Shown one piece after another: positions 49,485-57,645 of a stretch of DNA of 64,000 nt. A program made the translations under genes and the position numbers. The notes under the pieces were generated by a model, which saw only the letters and a list, made by a program, of their open reading frames with translations, was not told where the DNA came from and made no database searches. Each line of letters starts with the position of its first letter. Within the stretch, counting starts at the first letter, position 1. This DNA is from Streptomyces sp. NRRL S-118. Its GTDB lineage: Bacteria; Actinomycetota; Actinomycetes; Streptomycetales; Streptomycetaceae. The stretch lies in contig NZ_KL591016.1 in assembly GCF_000716335.1 (NCBI RefSeq), forward strand, positions 2,999 to 66,998, read 5' to 3'.

Positions 49485-49523
49485 GCCTGCGGAGCATGTG
49501 ACCCGCAGGCTTTTGTAGTTTTC
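49485..49523 (+). terminator. Attenuator-like hairpin in the cold-shock leader
   Basis: GCCTGCGG (49485-49492) pairs with CCGCAGGC (49503-49510) and is followed at once by TTTTGTAGTTTTC, the layout of an intrinsic terminator. An upstream GCAAG (49451-49455) can pair with CTTGC (about 49472-49476). It lies inside the 5' leader, about 55 bases before the ATG. Confidence 0.6.
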
Positions 49524-49578
49524 AGACTTGTTTGGCAGGTTCTGGAGCAGGGCAACCCTTTGGCCCATAGGAGGGCTT

Positions 49579-49782
49579 ATGGCTACCGGAACCGTCAAGT
49601 GGTTCAACGCTGAAAAGGGCTTCGGCTTCATCGCCCAGGACGGCGGCGGCCCGGATGTCTTCGTCCACTACTCCGCGATCAACGCCTCTGGTTTCCGCTC
49701 CCTCGAGGAGAACCAGGTCGTGAACTTCGACGTCACCCAGGGCCCGAAGGGTCCGCAGGCGGAGAACGTCACCCCGGCCTAA
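49579..49782 (+). CDS. Cold-shock protein (CspA family)
   Basis: This 67-residue OB-fold protein carries the RNA-binding motifs KGFGFI and VFVHYSAI of bacterial cold-shock proteins, which act as RNA chaperones. It begins [19 protein letters not shown] 49579 follows AGGAGG (about 49570-49575). The long structured leader suggests control by folding or attenuation. Confidence 0.95.
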   Translation: MATGTVKWFNAEKGFGFIAQDGGGPDVFVHYSAINASGFRSLEENQVVNFDVTQGPKGPQAENVTPA

Positions 49783-49883
49783 GTTGCCCGGGTCGGCGAT
49801 CGCGCACGACTTAGCAGTACCCAAGGAGCCTTTTTGTGCGGCCGCCGCGTTCCGGTGCGGCCGCCGGCCGCAGGCCCTTCTCC

Positions 49884-51011
49884 TCAGGCGCCGGCCGGCA
49901 CGAGCGCCCCGTCCGGGGCCAGGCCGACCCGCACGCCGTACCCCTGGCTGACCCGGTCGAGGGTGGTGCGCAGCCAGGCGCGGTCCGCGTGCGGGGCGGG
50001 CCCGAGACGCAGGCGGCTCGACCGCAGGACCGGCATGCGCAGTCCGGTGAGACGGCCGGTGCCCGGCTCCACCGAGACGAAGTACAGCGGGCGCAGGTCG
50101 TCGCGGTACGGCTCGTAACCGGTGATGCCCTCGTAGTCGTCGACGAAGTCGCCGCAGCCGTAGAGGATCAGTTTGCCCCGGTACAGCTCCAGCGGCCGCG
50201 GGTGGTGCGACGAGTGCCCGTGCACGACGTCGACGCCGCCGTCGGCCAGGGCGTGCGCGAAGCGGGTGTGCGCCCGCGGGACGCCGTAGCCCCAGTTGGA
50301 ACCCCAGTGGACGGACGCGACGACCACGTCGCCCGGCCGCTTCTCGTCGCGCACGCGGCGGACGACCCCCGCCGCGGCGGCGTCGGACGGCTCGGCGACC
50401 CAGGCCACGCCCGGCCGGTCCGGTCCGGCGGCCCACTCCCCGGGCACGCCGCTGGACGGCATCCCGAACGAGAACACCAGCACCCGCCCGCCGCGCGCCA
50501 GCGGGACGGCCGCGGGCCGCCACGCCTCCTCGGCGTCCCGCCCTGCGCCGGCCGCGCGCAGCCCGCCGCCCGCGAGCACGTCGAGCGTCTCCCGCAGGCC
50601 CCGCCGCCCGAAGTCCAGCACGTGGTTGTTGGCCAGGACGCACACGTCGGGGCGGGCGGCGGCGAGGCAGGGCAGGTTGCCGGGGTGCATGCGGTACAGG
50701 ACGGGCTTGTCCTCCGCGTGGTCGTCGCTGCGCGTGACGGCGGTCTCCAGGTTCAGCACGCGGGCGTCGGGGGCGGCGCCGTCGAGCAGCGCCAGGGCAT
50801 CACCCCAGGGCCAGGTCCAGTCGACCGGCCGGGGGACGGGGCCGTTCACCGCTTCGGCGAGCTCGACGTACGCGCGGGCGTCCCGGATGTACTCCTCCCA
50901 CAGAGTGGGGTCCCCGGGGTGGGGCAGGATCTGGTCGATGCCGCGCCCGAGCATCACGTCGCCGCAGAGGAACAGCGTCACCGGCTCCGGCGCGACCGGG
51001 TCCCCGCGCAT
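49884..51011 (-). CDS. CapA-family metallophosphatase-like protein
   Basis: This 375-residue protein has the CapA/PgsA calcineurin-like motifs in order: GDVMLGRGI (about residue 17), NLETAVTR, ANNHVLDFG, ASVHWGSNW and HGHSSHHP. The family takes part in polyglutamate capsule export or in phosphoester hydrolysis. There is no signal peptide, so it is probably cytoplasmic, unlike most CapA proteins. The start overlaps the end of the tyrosine phosphatase gene by 34 bases, which implies coupled translation. Confidence 0.88.
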   Translation of the reverse strand: MRGDPVAPEPVTLFLCGDVMLGRGIDQILPHPGDPTLWEEYIRDARAYVELAEAVNGPVPRPVDWTWPWGDALALLDGAAPDARVLNLETAVTRSDDHAEDKPVLYRMHPGNLPCLAAARPDVCVLANNHVLDFGRRGLRETLDVLAGGGLRAAGAGRDAEEAWRPAAVPLARGGRVLVFSFGMPSSGVPGEWAAGPDRPGVAWVAEPSDAAAAGVVRRVRDEKRPGDVVVASVHWGSNWGYGVPRAHTRFAHALADGGVDVVHGHSSHHPRPLELYRGKLILYGCGDFVDDYEGITGYEPYRDDLRPLYFVSVEPGTGRLTGLRMPVLRSSRLRLGPAPHADRAWLRTTLDRVSQGYGVRVGLAPDGALVPAGA

Positions 51012-51652
51012 GCCTCCACGCTACCGCCGCCGCTCGCTGCCGCCGCTGCGGCGGGCGCCGTTCCGTAGCCGGGCCAGGTCAGCTCGCGGCCCGGGTGGGC
51101 TGCCCGCCAGTCGGCGACCAGCCGTGCGGTGGCGAGCCGTGTGAGGGTGAAGTCCTCGACGATGTCCTCCTCGGGGACCCCCAGCAGCCCCAGGACCAGC
51201 GCCGCCAGCAGCCCGGTGCGGTCCTTGCCGGACGCGCAGTGGAAGACCGCCGGCCGGTCGTGCGCGCCGGCGATCACCTCGAGGGCGCGGCGCAGCTCCT
51301 TCACGCCGTCGTGAGCGACCTCCAGGTACCGCTCGGCCAGGTACGGGCCGGTCTCGACACCGGGACCGAGCGCGGCCTGGTCGTACGGGCGGTGCTCGAT
51401 GCTCAGGTGGTGGTACGTGAGCGTGGGGTGCTCGGGTACGCGCCCCTTGGCGGCGATCTCCCAGTCGTACCGCAGGTCGATGACGGTTCCGACGCCGAGC
51501 TCCAGGAACCGGTCCCAGTCGTCACCGCGGAGTTTGCCGAGCGAGTCGGCGCGGTACAGCCTGCCCCACCGGACGGTGCGGCCGTCCGCGGTGCGGTACC
51601 CGCCCACGTCGCGGAAGTTGTGCAGGAGTTCGAAGCGCAGGTGTCGGTTCAC
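50978..51652 (-). CDS. Tyrosine-type protein phosphatase
   Basis: This 224-residue protein has the active-site loop VFHCASGKDRTGLLAALVLG (the HCxxGKDRTG form used by lipid/tyrosine phosphatases such as MptpB). FRDVGGYRTADGRTVRWGRLYRAD is at the start, and VIDLRYDWEI gives the general-acid region. It is cotranscribed with capA-like DNA that overlaps its end. Substrate could be phosphotyrosine or phosphoinositide. Confidence 0.88.
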   Translation of the reverse strand: MNRHLRFELLHNFRDVGGYRTADGRTVRWGRLYRADSLGKLRGDDWDRFLELGVGTVIDLRYDWEIAAKGRVPEHPTLTYHHLSIEHRPYDQAALGPGVETGPYLAERYLEVAHDGVKELRRALEVIAGAHDRPAVFHCASGKDRTGLLAALVLGLLGVPEEDIVEDFTLTRLATARLVADWRAAHPGRELTWPGYGTAPAAAAAASGGGSVEACAGTRSRRSR

Positions 51653-51688
51653 CCGTGCAGCTTGGGGAGTGCCCGAAAAGGAGCGTTC

Positions 51689-51705
51689 TCCGCCCGCAGG
51701 GCGGA
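51689..51705 (-). terminator. Hairpin after the MFS gene
   Basis: TCCGCCC (51689-51695) and GGGCGGA (51699-51705) pair around three bases. On the minus strand a short T run (CTTTTC) follows about ten bases on. Confidence 0.5.
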
Positions 51706-51728
51706 CGGGACTGCGCGGACGACAGACC

Positions 51729-52910
51729 CTAGGTCCGCCGCAGCAGGTGGCGGGCCAGGCCCAGGCCGGCCAGGACCGCGACCAGCGCGCTCACGCCCGG
51801 CCAGCCCACGTGGGTGTACGCGCGCGTGGCGGCCCACGAGCCGAAGCCGCCGCCGAGGAACGCGCACACCATGTAGGCGGTGTTGAGGCGGCTGCGCGCC
51901 TCGGGGCGCAGGGCCCAGATCCGCACCTGGTTCGCGACCATGCCGGACTGCATCGCGACGTCGAGGAGCAGGGTGCCCAGTGCCAGGGCCGCAAGGCCCA
52001 CCGCCCCGCCCAGGCCGCCCACGGCGAGGACGGCGGCGGAGAGGACGACGGCGAGGAAGCAGACGAGGTTGACCGCGTCGGGGCCCCGCCGGTCGACGCG
52101 GCGCCCCGCGGCCGGGGTGGCCAGCATGGTGGCGACGTTGACGAGCGCGAGGACACCGACGGCCTGGGCGCCGAACCCGTACGCCGGCCCCGTCAGCAGC
52201 AGCGCCGCACCGGTCCACACGGCGGTGAACGCGCCGAAGACCGTCGCCTGGTAGAGGCAGGAGCGCCGCAGCTCCGGCTCGTCCCGCAGCAGGCGCAGCG
52301 TGGCGGCGAGCAGTTGCGGGTACGGCTGCCGTGCCGCGGGCCCGGTCGTCGGCAGGGTGCGGGCCAGTACCGCCGCGACGGTCAGGGAGGCGGCCGCGGC
52401 GAGCACGTAGGGCGCCCGCCAGCCCAGCCACTCGCCGAGCGCCCCGCCGGCGGCCCGGGAGAGCAGCATGCCGCCGATGGAGCCCGCCAGCAGCGTGCCG
52501 GTGACGGCCCCGCGTCGCTCCTCCGGCACCAGCCCGGCGGCCATGGGCGCGACGAGCGGCGCGACGACGGTGGTCACGCCGATCAGCACGCTCAGCCCGG
52601 CGAGCGCCCCCAGGCCCGGCGCGGCGCTCGCCGCGAGCAGGCCCGCGCCGCTGACCCCGAGCAGCGTGGCGATCAGCGGGCGGTGCGGCACGCGGTCGCC
52701 GAGCGGTACGAGGAGGAAGATGCCGGCCGCGTACCCGAACTGCGCCGCCGTCACGACGAGCGCGGCCGTGTCGGCCGGTACGCCCAGACCGGCGGCGACG
52801 AGGGGGGTGACGGCCTGCGGGAAGTAAAGGTTGCCGACCGCCACTCCGCAGGCAACGGCCAGAAGGAGCACCATGGGCCTGCTCAGGGCGGTCTGTTTCC
52901 GGGTCGGCAC
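51729..52910 (-). CDS. MFS exporter
   Basis: This 393-residue protein has twelve hydrophobic segments. It carries the DHA1-type motif-A loop LVPLGDRVPHRPLIATLLG after the second helix, and opens VLLLAVACGVAVGNLYFPQAVTPL. Members of this branch export drugs, arabinose-like sugars or small metabolites. GTG 52910 (PTRKQTALSRP) is chosen; TTG 52946 is open in frame but has no ribosome site, and ATG 52874 is shorter. The RibD-like reductase stops 40 bases upstream. Confidence 0.87.
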   Translation of the reverse strand: MPTRKQTALSRPMVLLLAVACGVAVGNLYFPQAVTPLVAAGLGVPADTAALVVTAAQFGYAAGIFLLVPLGDRVPHRPLIATLLGVSGAGLLAASAAPGLGALAGLSVLIGVTTVVAPLVAPMAAGLVPEERRGAVTGTLLAGSIGGMLLSRAAGGALGEWLGWRAPYVLAAAASLTVAAVLARTLPTTGPAARQPYPQLLAATLRLLRDEPELRRSCLYQATVFGAFTAVWTGAALLLTGPAYGFGAQAVGVLALVNVATMLATPAAGRRVDRRGPDAVNLVCFLAVVLSAAVLAVGGLGGAVGLAALALGTLLLDVAMQSGMVANQVRIWALRPEARSRLNTAYMVCAFLGGGFGSWAATRAYTHVGWPGVSALVAVLAGLGLARHLLRRT

Positions 52911-52950
52911 CGCCCAAAGATCACCCGGCGCGGTGCCGTCGCACAATCGT

Positions 52951-53553
52951 TTATGCGGGACGCACCCGGTAGCGCAGGTGCGTCACGTCCGTGCCCTCCG
53001 CGACGGAGACGGGCCCCTCCAGCTCGTACGGCGCGCCCTTGAGGTCCGTGAAGAACGGCGTCCCGCCGCCGAGCAGCACCGGCACCAGGTCGATGCCGAC
53101 CTCGTCCAGGAGTCCCGCGTCGAGGCACTGCTGGGCGATGGTGCCCGCGTTGACGCCCACGTTCCGGTCCCCGGCGAGCTCGCGCGCCAGCGCGACGGCG
53201 GCCTCCACCCCCTCGGTGACGAAGTGGAACGGCGCCCCTTCGCGGGGCCAGCCGTCCGGCACCGTGTGGGTGACCACGACGACGGGCACGCCCATCGGAT
53301 GGTTGCCGCCCCACCCGTCGGTCAGGTCGAACAGCTTCCGCCCCACGACGAGCGCCCCGGTCTCCCGCACGAGCCGCCGCCAGTGCGTGGCGCTCACCTC
53401 GGTGAGCCGGAAGGTCAGCTCGGGGTGGGTGGTCCGGACCGTCACGTCGCCGTTGTCGTACCACTTGAACAGCTTGTCGAAGCCCGTCTCGTCGGGGCCG
53501 GAGATGTACCCGTCGAGGGACATGCTGGCGCCGGTGTACACCGTGGTGGTCAT
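52951..53553 (-). CDS. Dihydrofolate reductase/RibD C-terminal family protein
   Basis: This 200-residue NADPH-binding protein has the RibD-C/DHFR-like fold: GASMSLDGYISGPDE, TGALVVGRKLFDLTDGWGG and VGVNAGTIAQQCLDAGLLDEVGIDLVPVLLGGG. Such stand-alone proteins are abundant in Streptomyces and reduce unknown small substrates. ATG 53553 follows GAAGGAG. It is the first gene of a pair with the MFS exporter, so they may share a resistance role. Confidence 0.87.
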   Translation of the reverse strand: MTTTVYTGASMSLDGYISGPDETGFDKLFKWYDNGDVTVRTTHPELTFRLTEVSATHWRRLVRETGALVVGRKLFDLTDGWGGNHPMGVPVVVVTHTVPDGWPREGAPFHFVTEGVEAAVALARELAGDRNVGVNAGTIAQQCLDAGLLDEVGIDLVPVLLGGGTPFFTDLKGAPYELEGPVSVAEGTDVTHLRYRVRPA

Positions 53554-53636
53554 GGTGCTGCTCCTTCGGTGGGTCGTCGGGAGGGTGGACCGGCGCGGCG
53601 GGCGGAACTCATCGGTCCCGCCGGCTCCCCCGCGCG

Positions 53637-53673
53637 GGAAGGGCCCCCGCGGCCTCGCCGCGAGGGCCCTTCC
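53637..53673. terminator. Strong hairpin terminator
   Basis: GGAAGGGCCC (53637-53646) and GGGCCCTTCC (53664-53673) form a 10-bp stem with further CGCGG/CCGCG pairing. It lies downstream of the Pro-rich secreted gene (minus). Confidence 0.7.
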
Positions 53674-53709
53674 GCACGGAGGGCCGGGGCCCGGCCCGGC
53701 CGTGCGCCG

Positions 53710-54909
53710 TCACTCCTTGGGAACGGTCCCCGTGCACTGGGAGAACGCCTTCTGCTCCAGGCACCGGAACAGCGGGCTCCACGCGCTGCTCGCGTCGGCC
53801 GCGCCCGCGGACACCGTGTCGGCGCAGGACTGGTCCTTCACGCCCCAGAGGGATCCGTCCGTCCAGCCGGCCTCGCGGGTCCGGTTCTCCACCGAGGTGA
53901 GGCAGGCGGCCGGCGCCTTGAGACGCTTGAGCTCCTCGACGAACTGCCGGTGCTTCGGATCCGTGAGGGAGCCGTGCAGCCGGTTCAGCTTCCCCTTGGC
54001 CCGGTTCCGCTGCTTGGAGTCGGGGCTCTGCAACGACTTCACCGAGGCGAAGTTCTCCTCCAGGACCTTTCTGATCCTCACCTGGTCCTGGGGCTTCTCC
54101 GGCCTGGACTGCGGGGACTGAAGGGCCGTCAGTCCAGCGCTGGCCGACCCCAGGTGTGCGAGGGTGAGAGCGCGCGTCTCCGGCGGCATGTCCGCCGCCT
54201 CGAGACCCTTCATCGCGTCGACCATCAGCCACCCGATCCTCTTGTACGACTTCTTGTCCTCCTCCGGGGTCTCCGGGTCCAGGGCCCCTCTCAGCGCCTC
54301 GGTCATCCCCGCCACGATCGTCGTGAGCTGGGCCTTCTCCTCCGGTGTCGTGCCGGAGTCCTGAATGGTCCTCAGCGTCGAGGCCATCTGCGTGAGGACC
54401 CTGTGGAGACCGGCCTTGTCCTTCGGCGACGTACCGGGGTCCTTGAGCGCGGCCCGCACCTTCTCCAGCGTGTCGCCGAGTTCGTCCTTCACTTCCCCTT
54501 GCACGTCGAGCTCGGCGATCCGGTTCCGGAGGTCCTTCTCCTCCTCAGGGGTCAGCTGCGGCGGTGACTCCGGGGGGTCCTCGGGTGGTGGCGGCGGATC
54601 GGGCGGATCAGGTGGATCCGGCGGATCCGGCGGCGGGGGAGGTGGATCGGGCGGATCCGGCGGATCCGGCGGATCCGGCGGATCTGGCGGCGGCGGAGGC
54701 GGATCGGGTGGATCCGGCGGCGGCGGAGGCGGATCAGGCGGATCCGGCGGCGGCGGAGAGGGCTGGGCGGGCAAGGAGGTGACGGACCCGGTGACGGCGC
54801 CGCCGGGCGCGGCCACGGCAGAGGTGACGCCTGCCGGCAGTGCCAGCGCGGCGGCCAGGCAGGAGGTACCGACGAAGCGGGAAAGGCGGCGCCGGGCGGT
54901 CTTCGGCAT
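53710..54909 (-). CDS. Secreted proline-rich repeat protein
   Basis: This 399-residue protein has a signal peptide (RRRLSRFVGTSCLAAALALPAGVTSAVA). A ~75-residue repeat of PDPPDPPPPP units follows (~48-120), then a mostly helical charged domain (QLTPEEEKDLRNRIAELD onward), and four Cys near the end (AACLTS, QSCADT, FRCLEQ, SQCTG) that may form disulfides. Function is unknown; the Pro/Asp rod probably spans the cell wall. ATG 54909 is preferred because it starts the signal peptide. The DNA of the rod is built on GGATCCGGC repeats. Confidence 0.8.
   Translation of the reverse strand: MPKTARRRLSRFVGTSCLAAALALPAGVTSAVAAPGGAVTGSVTSLPAQPSPPPPDPPDPPPPPPDPPDPPPPPPDPPDPPDPPDPPDPPPPPPDPPDPPDPPDPPPPPEDPPESPPQLTPEEEKDLRNRIAELDVQGEVKDELGDTLEKVRAALKDPGTSPKDKAGLHRVLTQMASTLRTIQDSGTTPEEKAQLTTIVAGMTEALRGALDPETPEEDKKSYKRIGWLMVDAMKGLEAADMPPETRALTLAHLGSASAGLTALQSPQSRPEKPQDQVRIRKVLEENFASVKSLQSPDSKQRNRAKGKLNRLHGSLTDPKHRQFVEELKRLKAPAACLTSVENRTREAGWTDGSLWGVKDQSCADTVSAGAADASSAWSPLFRCLEQKAFSQCTGTVPKE
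54590..54770. repeat. GGATCCGGC-type microrepeats encoding the Pro rod
   Basis: The 9-bp unit GGATCCGGC (read on plus) and variants GGATCGGGC and GGAGGC recur across 180 bp. They encode PDP and PPP steps on the minus strand. Such perfect short repeats are prone to slippage and copy change. Confidence 0.75.
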
Positions 54910-55191
54910 GAGGGTTCCAGGTGCGCTCTGTGGTGTGCTGCTGTGCCCCGCTGGCCGGCGCGGCCGCGCGGGCCACCCGGGGACACCGGAGTCATGGCTC
55001 GACGGTGTGCAGGCTTGCAGCAACCACTCTCACCCGGCCGGGTGACTCCCGCAAGCGGGCGCCCCGGCGCGCAGGGCCCTCGCACCGGCCGGGACGACGT
55101 CCGCGGGGGGCGGATCCCGCCGGCGTTGCGGTGCCGGGCGTCCGGCGTAGCGTGGATCGTGTCCCGGGGCGTACCCCCAAGGAGCCGCGCC

Positions 55192-55998
55192 ATGGCCACT
55201 CCCACGATCGCGTCCGCCCTCGCCGTCCCCCGCACGCCGCCCGTGCGGGCGCGGGCGGTGAACGCCGCGGAGGTCCGGGCGATGACGGCCGCGCTGGGCC
55301 GGGTGGCTCCCGGCGACTGGTCGCGCGGGACCGCCTGCGAGGGCTGGACCGTGCGGGACGTCACCGCTCATGTGGTGGCGCAGTACGAGGAGTTGTCGCG
55401 GCCGTGGCTGATGGCAGGCCGGGTGCTCCGGGCCCGGCGGCGGTATCCGCACCTGACACCGCTCCACGGCCACAACCTGTGCCAGGTCGATGCCCGGCGC
55501 TCCGTCCCGCCGCACCGGCTGGTCGCACTGCTGGCCCGCTTCGGCCCGCGCGGCGTAAGCGCGGTGGACCGCGTCCCGCCCTCGGTGCGGCGGCGGATAC
55601 GGCTGAGCCGGCTGTTCCCCGAGTCCAGGGAGCTCGCCGAGGACTCCTTCGACTACCTGGCCCGGGTGCTGATCAGCCGCGACACGTGGATGCACCGGGT
55701 CGACATCTGCGACGCCACCGGCCAGGAGTTGGTCCTGCGTGAACACGACGGCGAGGTCGTCGCCCAGGTGGTGCTGGACCTCGCCCTGCGCTGGGACGGC
55801 CCTCCGGCACTCCTGGACCTCGCGGGCCCGGCGGGGGGCCGCTGGCTCCTGGGCCGCGGCGCCCCCGCCGTGACCGTCCACGCGGACGCCGTCACCCTGC
55901 TGCGCCATCTCTCCGGTCGTGCCCCGCGCGGAGGCATCGTGTGCGAGGGGGACGCGGACGCGCAGGCGGCGGTGATGGCGGCGCGAGTGGTGTTCTGA
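55192..55998 (+). CDS. Maleylpyruvate isomerase-family, mycothiol-dependent (DinB-like) protein
   Basis: This 268-residue protein has the MDMPI N-terminal helical-bundle domain: DWSRGTACEGWTVRDVTAHVVAQYEELSRPW, with metal-ligand His near residue 61, and RDTWMHRVDICDATGQEL, with the later Asp/His. A C-terminal domain follows (LREHDGEVVAQVVLDLALRWDG to the end). Family members are metal-dependent and use mycothiol, the actinobacterial thiol, for isomerisation or conjugation. ATG 55192 follows AAGGAG. It is monocistronic and convergent with the next gene. Confidence 0.85.
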   Translation: MATPTIASALAVPRTPPVRARAVNAAEVRAMTAALGRVAPGDWSRGTACEGWTVRDVTAHVVAQYEELSRPWLMAGRVLRARRRYPHLTPLHGHNLCQVDARRSVPPHRLVALLARFGPRGVSAVDRVPPSVRRRIRLSRLFPESRELAEDSFDYLARVLISRDTWMHRVDICDATGQELVLREHDGEVVAQVVLDLALRWDGPPALLDLAGPAGGRWLLGRGAPAVTVHADAVTLLRHLSGRAPRGGIVCEGDADAQAAVMAARVVF

Positions 55999-56013
55999 CG
56001 CGGTCATGGTGCC

Positions 56014-56038
56014 GGACCGTCCGCCGGGCGGACGGTCC
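56014..56038. terminator. Bidirectional hairpin between convergent genes
   Basis: GGACCGTCC (56014-56022) and GGACGGTCC (56030-56038) pair perfectly. A related CGGACGGCCCGTCAGGAGG follows near 56065, making a short direct repeat of the right arm. Confidence 0.7.
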
Positions 56039-56074
56039 GTCAGGAGGCGAGGCCTCCGCCGCACGGACGGCCCG

Positions 56075-56692
56075 TCAGGAGGAGGGGCGGCGGACCACCA
56101 GCATCGCGACCTCGAACTCCTCCAGCGACCGCACGGTCGCCCGGGCCTTGGACGTCGCGTCACCGCGCAGGGCCGCCACGGGGGCCCGGGAGGCCGCGAG
56201 GCTGTCGCGGTCGGCGTAGAGCGCACCCACGGCGCCGCGCCCGCCGGCGCGGTCGATGAGCAGCGAACCGCCGAGGAACCCCTGCATGGCCTGGAGCCTG
56301 GGCAGGGCGCCGTTCTGGAAGGCGTCCACCAGGAGGTCCGCGTCGGAGGGAGCGAACTCCATCCGGACCAGCCTGAAGCACGCGCCCTCGCCGGCCGACT
56401 CGGGTCGCGAGGCGACCGCCGCCTCCCAGTTGTCGACCGTCACCGTCGTCGCGAAGGGTGCGAGCATCCGTGAGCGCAGCTCCGCCATGCGCTCGGCGCC
56501 GGCCCGCAGCGCCTCCTCGTCCGCCCACCACGTCCCGGTCATGAGCTTGCCGAGCTCCCGGTCCACGAACAGCCCCGCGCCCCGGAAGCCGGCCTCCTCC
56601 TCCAGCCGCTCCCTGCCCTCCGTGGTCAGCGCCTGCACGGCCTGGTCGAGCGTGGCCGGATCACCTGTCGCGTAAGTCGTCCGTACGAACAT
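56075..56692 (-). CDS. Double ABM-type ferredoxin-like protein
   Basis: This 205-residue protein looks like two tandem dimeric alpha-beta-barrel (antibiotic biosynthesis monooxygenase-like) units. In the first, FVRTTYATGDPATLDQAVQAL precedes GFRGAGLFVDRELGKLMTGTWWADEEAL. In the second, FRLVRMEFAPSDADLLVDAF precedes FLGGSLLIDRAGGRGAVGALYADRDSL. Function is unknown; such proteins bind haem or small aromatics or act as stress proteins. ATG 56692 is clear. Confidence 0.75.
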   Translation of the reverse strand: MFVRTTYATGDPATLDQAVQALTTEGRERLEEEAGFRGAGLFVDRELGKLMTGTWWADEEALRAGAERMAELRSRMLAPFATTVTVDNWEAAVASRPESAGEGACFRLVRMEFAPSDADLLVDAFQNGALPRLQAMQGFLGGSLLIDRAGGRGAVGALYADRDSLAASRAPVAALRGDATSKARATVRSLEEFEVAMLVVRRPSS

Positions 56693-56750
56693 GACTCCAT
56701 GCGACGCCCGGTCCGCACGGCGGGCAAGGCGGCCGGGTTCATTCGGGTGA

Positions 56751-56903
56751 GGGGCCCCTCACGGCCGCTCCGGGACCGCCCTCACGCCCTGGCCGCCCGC
56801 CACCGTCACGTACGCCGCCGTCCCCACCGAAGGAACGCTCCAGCTGCGCGGCGGCTGGACCTTCCACCTCACCGGCTCGGTGACCAGCGCTGCCCGTCCA
56901 TGA
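56751..56903 (+). pseudogene. Possible decayed coding fragment
   Basis: From 56751 to the TGA at 56901-56903 one plus-strand frame is open for 50 codons. Its third positions are almost all G or C, and it reads like protein (ATVTYAAVPTEGTLQLRGGW). It has no start codon, is preceded by an in-frame TGA at 56748-56750, and overlaps the end of the TetR gene. It may be a gene remnant or a chance effect of antisense bias. Confidence 0.2.
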
Positions 56904-57522
56904 GGTTCCCGAGCCCCGTCCAGGCGAAGTTCATCAGCGTCGCCGCGGCCTCCTTCGCGGCGACCCCCGGGGTCTCGTTCGCCCACCCGGCGAGCGACTC
57001 CGCCGCGCCGACCAGCGCCTGGGCGAGGCCCGCCACGTCGCGGTCGCCGAAGGACGACTCCTGCTGCGCCTCGCGTGCGGCCGCACCGATCAGTTCGGTG
57101 ACGAACGCCGCGATGTCGTCGCGCATCGCCGCCACCTCCGCGGCGAACGGCTCGCCATGGGTGCGTGCCTGCCGGTGCAGGATCGCCCAGCCGTCGGGGT
57201 TCTCGGCGGTGTGCGTGAAGAACGCCGTCAGGCCCGCCCACAGCTGCCGGTCGGCCGGCAGCCCGGGCCGGACCGCGGCGCGGACGGCGGCGACCAAAGC
57301 GGCGGCCTCCCGCCGGATGCACGCCGTGAACAGCTCCTCCTTGGAGTTCAGGTAGAGGTACACCAACGGCTTGGACACGCCCGCCAGTTCGGCGATCTCG
57401 TCCATGGACGCCGCCCGGTAGCCCCGCTGCCCGAAGGTCCGTACCGCCGCGTCCATCATCTGCTGCTCGCGCACGGCCCGCGGCATCCGCTTCGGCTTCG
57501 CACCCGCTCCCGTGCTCATCAC
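56869..57522 (-). CDS. TetR/AcrR-family repressor
   Basis: This 217-residue protein has a TetR DNA-binding head (REQQMMDAAVRTFGQRGYRAASMDEIAELAGVSKPLVYLYLNSKEEL) and an all-helical ligand-binding tail with WAILHRQARTHGEPF. GTG 57522 lies eight bases after AGGAGG; ATG 57519 is equally possible. No target gene stands divergently next to it. The palindrome at 57535-57548 suggests autorepression. The symporter gene ends 124 bases away upstream. Confidence 0.9.
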   Translation of the reverse strand: MMSTGAGAKPKRMPRAVREQQMMDAAVRTFGQRGYRAASMDEIAELAGVSKPLVYLYLNSKEELFTACIRREAAALVAAVRAAVRPGLPADRQLWAGLTAFFTHTAENPDGWAILHRQARTHGEPFAAEVAAMRDDIAAFVTELIGAAAREAQQESSFGDRDVAGLAQALVGAAESLAGWANETPGVAAKEAAATLMNFAWTGLGNLMDGQRWSPSR

Positions 57523-57534
57523 GGCCCCTACCTC

Positions 57535-57548
57535 CTACCCTTCGGTAG
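57535..57548. promoter_or_regulatory. Candidate TetR operator
   Basis: CTACC (57535-57539) and GGTAG (57544-57548) are inverted around CTTC, giving CTACCGAAGGGTAG on the minus strand. The site lies 13 bases before the TetR start. Confidence 0.5.
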
Positions 57549-57581
57549 CCACACAGCCTAAGGCGTGCGGGCGCGCACGCC

Positions 57582-57627
57582 GGTGCCCCCGGCCCTCCGC
57601 TCGGACGCGAGGGGGGCCGGGGGCACC
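57582..57627. terminator. Strong hairpin terminator of the symporter gene
   Basis: GGTGCCCCCGGCCC (57582-57595) and GGGCCGGGGGCACC (57614-57627) form a 14-bp perfect stem. It begins 19 bases after the symporter stop. Confidence 0.8.
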
Positions 57628-57645
57628 GACAGGGGCGGGCGGGCG

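Noticed and set aside
51649..52917. Alternative minus-strand frame over the MFS gene
   Set aside because: It translates to Arg/Gly-rich sequence without membrane helices; the other frame is a clear twelve-helix transporter.
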